From assembly GCF_040289685.1 (NCBI RefSeq), contig NZ_PSLQ01000047.1, positions 1-28,395 of the forward strand: a stretch of 28,395 nt of DNA. The letters run 5' to 3'. The stretch is from Pyrinomonas sp040289685 (GTDB taxonomy: Bacteria; Acidobacteriota; Blastocatellia; Pyrinomonadales; Pyrinomonadaceae). The stretch's first letter is position 1. Each line of letters starts with the position of its first letter. Positions 24,515 to 28,395 of this stretch are shown here, one piece after another. Under the pieces are notes generated by a model. That model was not told the DNA's origin, did no database searches, and saw only the letters and a list, made by a program, of their open reading frames with translations. Made by a program: the position numbers and the translations under genes.

Positions 24515-25246
24515 GTGAATCTGCCCAATGCGCTGACGATCTCGCGGATCTTCGTCGTCCCGTTGCTGGTCGTCGTCTTGTTGACCCCTTTTTCGGAAGA
24601 CTGGTTGGGCGTGCCGCGTCACATCGCAGGCGTGACTCTTTTTCTCGGGGCGGCCTTCACAGACTTTCTCGATGGGCATTTGGCGCGCAGTCGCCGACAA
24701 GTCTCCAAACTCGGCAAGCTTCTCGATCCCATCGCCGATAAGTTGCTCATCTCGGCGGCGTTGATCTCTTTGGTCGAGAACCGTCTAGCGCCCGCTTGGG
24801 CGGTGGTCCTCATCATCGGACGCGAGTTCGCCGTGTCGGGATTGCGTTCCATCGCGGCGGTGGACGGCGTGGTGATTGCCGCGTCGCGCATGGGCAAGTT
24901 GAAGATGTTGGCGCAAGTGGCAGCAATCACGCTGCTCATCCTGTCGAGCGTATCGGGCGCGCCTCCGGTCACCAACTTCGGGCAAGCCTTCCCGGCGGTG
25001 GAGTTTTGGACCGTGCCTGAACTCCGTCAAGCTACCGCGCATCTTTTCGGCGAGGCGAAGATGACGATGACCGATTGGCAGGTTCTCCTCTACACGGCAG
25101 GACGCGCTATGTTGTGGGTCGTGGTGATCACTGCGTGCGCCTCCATGATCCAATACTTTCGCGCCTTTTTCCGGATCAACGTTGAGCGCGAGATCCATGA
25201 CGCCGAAGCCCTCGGCGCGAAGACAGAGGCGCGTCCGCAACCTTAA
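24515..25246 (+). CDS. pgsA: CDP-diacylglycerol-glycerol-3-phosphate 3-phosphatidyltransferase
   Basis: A 243-residue inner-membrane enzyme of phosphatidylglycerol synthesis. The CDP-alcohol phosphatidyltransferase motif is complete: Asp50-x2-Asp53-Gly54-x2-Ala57-Arg58, Gly67-x3-Asp71-x3-Asp75. The N-terminus NLPNALTISRIFVVPLLVV is typical PgsA, and several hydrophobic helices follow. The start is GTG with AGGTGGAG 9 nt upstream. An insertion-like segment (about 165-200, from VTNFGQAF to TDWQ) before the last helix makes it longer than the usual ~180-200. The related PgsA/Pss distinction rests on the N-terminal motif. It is transcribed from its own promoter, divergent from uvrA. Confidence 0.93.
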   Translation: MNLPNALTISRIFVVPLLVVVLLTPFSEDWLGVPRHIAGVTLFLGAAFTDFLDGHLARSRRQVSKLGKLLDPIADKLLISAALISLVENRLAPAWAVVLIIGREFAVSGLRSIAAVDGVVIAASRMGKLKMLAQVAAITLLILSSVSGAPPVTNFGQAFPAVEFWTVPELRQATAHLFGEAKMTMTDWQVLLYTAGRAMLWVVVITACASMIQYFRAFFRINVEREIHDAEALGAKTEARPQP

Positions 25247-25373
25247 ACATCGGAATTCGACCCCACTCCTTCGCCCACGAACGGATCGCCGCGTGAAGCG
25301 CGCCCACAACCTGAAAGCGTTGGGAATTCGACGGGCGAAGATGCGAAGAGCGCAGAACCGAAGGTCTGGCTCT

Positions 25374-25567
25374 GCGCTCGCACCGCAGTTTAAATTGCTC
25401 TTGAACGCGCTCTCGTGCGCACGTGATATACGCTCCGTGTGCGAACGTGATCTTATCTCGTTTAAATTGCTCTTGAACGCGCTCTCGTGCGCACGGATCC
25501 GTTCGGCGCGCACCACGGTTCAACGCACCCACTCGAATCGTGTTGCTGTGCGCGCACTACAGTCCAA
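25374..25567. repeat. Three diverged copies of a ~20-nt GCGCAC...GTYYAA element
   Basis: Around 25374-25394, 25507-25523 and 25551-25567 the + strand reads GCGCTCGCACCGCAGTTTAA, CGCGCACCACGGTTCAA and CGCGCACTACAGTCCAA. They share a CGCAC then GT-pyrimidine-AA pattern. The first runs into copy 1 of the 36-nt repeat. The 356-nt region (25247-25602) between the two convergent genes holds no supported gene. Confidence 0.4.
25388..25495. repeat. Two identical 36-nt direct repeats separated by 36 nt
   Basis: 25388-25423 and 25460-25495 are identical (they begin GTTTAAATTGCTC and end in the palindrome CGTGCGCACG). The intervening 36 nt is unique. The unit length and spacing resemble a CRISPR unit, but there are only two copies, no cas genes, and a palindromic end rather than a typical repeat terminus. 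The element lies in the convergent space after pgsA, where it may also serve as a structured 3' end. Confidence 0.85.
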
Positions 25568-25602
25568 TGCGCTCGCAAAGCCGGGTCTTTCGGCCCCGCG
25601 CG

Positions 25603-26565
25603 TTATTTCACCTCGACGTAATCTCCCGTAATCACTTCCTGCGCCGTCTGCGTGATGATCGCGGTGGAAGCGCGCCGTTGGACGTTGGTAACGACGAGTT
25701 CGCCGACGATCTTGCGCGGAAGCGGCGGACGCCGCCCTTTGATCTCAGGCACGCTCACGGTCGGGCCGTAGACGCCAGTGGTGTTGCCGTCTTTGACGCG
25801 CAGCGCTTGATTGGAGAACTTGCCGCCGCGGAAGCGATGGCTTTCAAAACCGCCGCTGGCGGCGACCGTTACCTCATCGTCGCGAAAGCGCGTCACGTTG
25901 CCTGTGCCCACCGGGCGGTAGATGATCAAACGGTCCCCAGGGCGCAAGCCATCCTCTTCGCCGAGGTCGATGAAGACCACTTGATTAGCCGAGAGCATCT
26001 CGCGTCCATCGCGCGCCAGCACGATGCGTCCGCGCTGTTTGTTGCTCGGGTCGGCAAAACGGGCGAGCGTCGGTTCGGCGGGCAAAGAAGCTGCCGGGCG
26101 CGGATAGCTTGCGCGCAATAGGTCGCCGAGCAAGATGGTCTCGCACGATTGCACGACCTGCGCCACTGAAACGCGGTCCTTGACCTCGACGACGCGCAAA
26201 CGGCCGATCTCTTGCGTGTAGACTCCGAGCCAGCCTTTCTTGCGCGTAAAGGCTGGCCGAAACTGCCCTCGCGGGCGAATCACGGAGAACTCTTGCCCAG
26301 GGCGAATCCCTTGATTCGCTCCGGCATTGATGTAAACGAAATCTCCTTGCGCATAGACGCGCCGCTCTTGCTCTTCTTCGCCGCCGACGATCTCGAAGCG
26401 GTAGGGTGCCGGCGCGTACTCGATGAATCCGGCGCAATAAAGTTCCGTCTCTTTGGCTTTCGGCGGAGCGGACGGCGATGCCGGAGTTTGCGCGTGCGCG
26501 TTCAGACAAACCAAACCGAAAACGACGGCGAGCAGATGAACGCGAATCAGGTTCTTGGTTTTCAC
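25603..26565 (-). CDS. Secreted protein with two GD-x-V-x-I repeats
   Basis: A 320-residue exported protein of unknown function. The signal peptide begins at a GTG (MKTKNLIRVHLLAVVFG to ...AHAQ), with AAGGAG about 10 nt upstream; a longer frame opens at 26637. The mature part has two similar blocks: DFVYINAGANQGIRPGQEFS (early) and QVVFIDLGEEDGLRPGDRLI (middle), each followed by an RP strand. This pattern of 'G-x2-x-G-[IL]-R-P-G' resembles the small beta-barrel seen in FlgT C-terminal and related periplasmic proteins, possibly binding cell wall or another envelope protein; that is inference. It has its own promoter at 26668-26696 and converges on pgsA. Confidence 0.75.
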   Translation of the reverse strand: MKTKNLIRVHLLAVVFGLVCLNAHAQTPASPSAPPKAKETELYCAGFIEYAPAPYRFEIVGGEEEQERRVYAQGDFVYINAGANQGIRPGQEFSVIRPRGQFRPAFTRKKGWLGVYTQEIGRLRVVEVKDRVSVAQVVQSCETILLGDLLRASYPRPAASLPAEPTLARFADPSNKQRGRIVLARDGREMLSANQVVFIDLGEEDGLRPGDRLIIYRPVGTGNVTRFRDDEVTVAASGGFESHRFRGGKFSNQALRVKDGNTTGVYGPTVSVPEIKGRRPPLPRKIVGELVVTNVQRRASTAIITQTAQEVITGDYVEVK

Positions 26566-26667
26566 TGTCTTCAGGCTCCTTGAAGAAATCTTCGCAGTGG
26601 CGTAATTCCCAAATGGCAAAACAGAAGGTGAGGTCAACGGGGCAGTGGCCTTGCGCCACCAGTGAAC

Positions 26668-26696
26668 ATCCTAGCCTTTCGCGGCGGAAGCGTCAA
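26668..26696 (-). promoter_or_regulatory. Predicted promoter of the - strand secreted protein gene
   Basis: On the - strand, TTGACG (26696-26691) and TAGGAT (26673-26668) are spaced by 17 nt. The leader of about 95 nt begins in a GTGGC-GCAAG-GCCAC hairpin (26645-26659). The promoter abuts the truncated 5' end of the peptidase remnant. Confidence 0.5.
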
Positions 26697-27341
26697 TGCC
26701 TTTCTTTGAAACTGGAGCAGGCCCACTGCGCAAGCGAACTCGAGGCGACGTGGACTGGTCCAACGGCTGGACCAGCGCGCAGAAGAAAAATCTTGACCCC
26801 GAAGGCAAAGAGCCGAAGCCGATCAATCTTGTGATCGAAGGGACGACGGCCCGCACGGATCGGGAGACGATCCTTGGGGCGGATGATCGCGCCAGCGTCG
26901 CCATGGTGCTCTATCTGGCCCACTTTGCCAAGATCACGGCTCTTTACTTGCTCTTCTCCGGCGAGGAGATTGGAAGAAAAGGTTCTTCCGCGTGGGTTAA
27001 AGAGCACGATGGGATGTTGCAGGGGGTGCGCTTCGCCATTCAAGTCGATAGGCGCGGCAAAACAGAGATCATCACGCATCAGGAGGACGAAAGGTGCGTC
27101 AGCGACGCGTTTGCCGAAGCTTTGGCCCGCGAGTTGGGCATGGGGCATAAACCAAGCGATAAAGGTCGTTACGCCGACACGTTCGAACTGCGGAAGCACG
27201 TGCCGGTGAACATCGCCGCTGGCTACGAGAACCAACACGAAAAAAGAGGAGACGCAGGATCTAGATTACCTCGCGCGCTTGTGCGCACGACTCGCGCGCG
27301 TTGGCTACGCGAAGCTTCCTATCGAGAGGGAGCTTGAGTGA
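26696..27341 (+). pseudogene. Truncated, frameshifted di-zinc aminopeptidase (M20/M28/M42-like) remnant
   Basis: The sequence carries the second half of a co-catalytic zinc peptidase: GADDRASVAMVLYLA (metal Asp), YLLFSGEEIGRKGS (Glu-Glu pair), AIQVDRRGKTEII (Asp) and YADTFELRKHVPVNIAAGYE (late block). The first metal-binding segment (H-x-D) and everything before it are missing; a stop codon lies just upstream in frame (26672-26674). At 27240-27245 a run of six As breaks the frame. Reading five As restores EETQDLDYLARLCARLARVG and an end at TGA 27339-27341, as expected for the family's C-terminal helix. The frame as given runs on to 27337 with an unrelated Arg-rich tail. The truncation suggests genuine decay, while the A-run might be a sequencing error. 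Confidence 0.7.
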
Positions 27342-27642
27342 TCGAGCCTGCGAAGCGCAAGTTGTGGCGCGCGATCATTTGAGCGTTTGCGTCCGAGCGC
27401 CTATGCGGAAAGGCACCCGCCTTTTGCCTCGACGGAGCAAGGGGCGAAAGCCTTTCGTCTCAACAAACGGCGGACCTAAGTGTGGTCCTCCTAGCCGCTT
27501 TGAGGCTAAGGCTTGGGCTCGTGTCGCGCCTGTATCGCCGCTTACTGGGCGCTTTGGGGCTGCTTTGAGGTCGGCGTTTGGAGTGACGGTTCACGACCGT
27601 CGCGTGGCAAGAAGCGTTTTGCGCGTGATTGCATGTGGGCGC
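27342..27642. other. Intergenic stretch without a supported gene
   Basis: About 300 nt between the peptidase remnant and the tRNA-tuf promoter. It holds a small hairpin GGACC-TAAGTGT-GGTCC (about 27472-27488) and G/T-rich sequence but no frame that I would call coding. A 124-codon + strand frame crosses it but is Arg/Lys/Pro-rich with no family features. Confidence 0.45.
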
Positions 27643-27671
27643 TTGCCTTTCCGTAAAAGCGTTGTTAATAT
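27643..27671 (+). promoter_or_regulatory. Predicted promoter of the tRNA-tuf operon
   Basis: TTGCCT (27643-27648) and TAATAT (27666-27671) with 17-nt spacing, in an AT-richer dip. The predicted start is near 27678, about 215 nt before the first tRNA. Confidence 0.55.
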
Positions 27672-27677
27672 TTGAAG

Positions 27678-27892
27678 TTTGTCGGAAGGGGTTGAGAACT
27701 GCTTGAAAAAAGCAGACTATTTTGCTCGATAGGTTGGCCGTCAAAGCCGACCCTGTCGGCGGGGCTTCCGGGGAGTGACGAGCGGTGGACATCGGAAGAG
27801 CGCCGATGGATGAAGCAGGGAGCGACTGCGGCGTATGGATGAGACGGCGGAGTTGCAGGACGGCTCAGGTAAATGATCTTCCCCTTCCTTGG
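27678..27892 (+). ncRNA. Structured leader of the tRNA-tuf transcript (unassigned)
   Basis: About 215 nt between the predicted start and tRNA-Thr. Three hairpins are visible: CTGCTT-GAAAA-AAGCAG (27699-27715), GCCGAC-CCT-GTCGGC (27746-27760) and CATCGG-N7-CCGATG (27790-27808). TGCTCGATA at about 27723 is loosely like a boxA antitermination site. I do not recognise a riboswitch or a known small RNA family here. It may simply be a processed leader. Confidence 0.35.
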
Positions 27893-27968
27893 GCCGGTGT
27901 AGCTCAGCTGGTAGAGCAGCTGATTTGTAATCAGCGGGTCGGGGGTTCGAATCCCTTCACCGGCTCCA
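27893..27968 (+). tRNA. tRNA-Thr (TGT)
   Basis: 76 nt with encoded CCA. Acceptor GCCGGTG/CACCGGC; anticodon stem CTGAT/ATCAG around TTGTAA gives TGT. The T stem has two G-T pairs. First tRNA of the four-tRNA row that leads into tuf, equivalent in position to E. coli thrU. Confidence 0.96.
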
Positions 27969-27988
27969 AAGTTTGACGAGTTCTCAGT

Positions 27989-28078
27989 GCAGGGGTGGTC
28001 GAGTGGTTAATGGCACCGGGCTGTAAACCCGGCGGGCTTCACTGCCCTACGCAGGTTCGAATCCTGCCCCCTGCACCA
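27989..28078 (+). tRNA. tRNA-Tyr (GTA)
   Basis: 90 nt with CCA and a long variable arm, as class II tRNA-Tyr requires. Acceptor GCAGGGG/CCCCTGC; anticodon arm CCGGG-CTGTAAA-CCCGG gives GTA. Twenty nt after tRNA-Thr; equivalent to tyrU. Confidence 0.96.
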
Positions 28079-28083
28079 GGTGA

Positions 28084-28159
28084 GCGGGCGTAGCTCAGTT
28101 GGTAGAGCATCAGCCTTCCAAGCTGAGGGTCGCGAGTTCGAGTCTCGTCGCCCGCTCCA
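28084..28159 (+). tRNA. tRNA-Gly (TCC)
   Basis: 76 nt with CCA. Acceptor GCGGGCG/CGCCCGC; anticodon loop CTTCCAA gives TCC. It starts 5 nt after tRNA-Tyr, so both are surely cut from one precursor; equivalent to glyT. Confidence 0.96.
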
Positions 28160-28194
28160 TTGAAATTCTTGATTCGAGGTCACCACCATCGCGG

Positions 28195-28269
<75 letters not shown>

Positions 28270-28343
28270 AGGTCAACTAGACCCGATATCCATCAACGAA
28301 GCGATTCCAAAGAACTTTTCCGAACGGAGAGAACGAAGACAAG

Positions 28344-28395
28344 ATGAGCAAAGAGCGGTTTGACCGGACGAAGCCACACGTGAACATCGGGACGA
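28344..28395 (+). CDS. tuf: Elongation factor Tu, 5' end only
   Basis: The first 17 codons, MSKERFDRTKPHVNIGT, match the invariant EF-Tu N-terminus (K-x-H-V-N-I-G-T); the GTP-binding GHVDHGKT should follow beyond the window. EF-Tu carries aminoacyl-tRNA to the ribosome. A GGAGAG motif lies 12 nt before the ATG. Its place after Thr-Tyr-Gly-Thr tRNAs makes it the tufB-position gene. The gene is cut by the window edge and appears intact as far as seen. Confidence 0.95.
   Translation, partial: MSKERFDRTKPHVNIGT

Noticed and set aside
25388..25495. A two-repeat CRISPR array
   Set aside because: Length and spacing fit, but there are only two repeats, no leader, no cas genes in the window, and diverged relatives of the sequence nearby. 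Listed as a direct repeat instead.
27678..27892. SRP RNA, tmRNA, RNase P RNA or 6S RNA in the tuf leader
   Set aside because: None of the diagnostic motifs (for example GGAAGG-AGCAG of SRP, or the RNase P GAGGAAAGTCC core) is present.

Overview
The window reads as ordinary chromosome from a moderately GC-rich (about 60% by eye) didermic bacterium. The best guess is Acidobacteriota, class Blastocatellia, something like Pyrinomonas. The pointers are a secreted von Willebrand A protein of the type common in Acidobacteria (8498-9475), an OmpA-type protein, GmhA and an MsbA-like exporter (an LPS-type outer membrane), and several secreted proteins I cannot place in a well-known family. The taxon is inference; no 16S gene is present. 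A run of 100 Ns (9679-9778) shows that this is a draft scaffold.

Layout, left to right. A membrane-anchored PpiD/SurA-like foldase (208-2247, +) is followed by a repeat-bearing intergenic stretch. Then come a secreted protein of unknown function and an acetyl-CoA acetyltransferase (both -). A divergent + gene encodes a protein with a C-terminal PD-(D/E)XK nuclease-like core. It converges on a - strand group: a 25-residue membrane peptide, the vWFA protein and purH. That group is divergent from + strand birA and a small HExxH protein. Next is a - strand block, MsbA-like ABC exporter - yicC - gmk - rpoZ, of which the last three are a widely conserved order.

The + strand then carries an orphan OmpR-type response regulator, a secreted beta-propeller protein, a 49-residue DUF5670-like membrane protein, an OmpA-domain coiled-coil protein and tRNA-Met. 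The - strand carries yjbQ, gmhA and uvrA. Divergent from uvrA is pgsA behind a near-consensus promoter. After a repeat island comes a secreted protein with two internal repeats (-), and a decayed di-zinc peptidase fragment (+) whose frame breaks in an A6 run. The right end is tRNA-Thr(TGT), tRNA-Tyr(GTA), tRNA-Gly(TCC), tRNA-Thr(GGT), then the start of EF-Tu, the same order as the classical E. coli tRNA-tufB operon, behind its own promoter and a leader of about 215 nt.

The genes are mostly housekeeping: envelope biogenesis (PpiD-like, MsbA-like, GmhA, PgsA, OmpA), nucleotide metabolism (PurH, Gmk), repair (UvrA), transcription and translation (RpoZ, tRNAs, EF-Tu). I found no CRISPR-Cas, insertion sequence, prophage or recognisable defence cluster. 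The least explained items are the PD-(D/E)XK protein, the 25-residue peptide, the 36-nt repeat pair at 25388-25495, the tRNA-tuf leader, and the identical sequences flanking the N gap.
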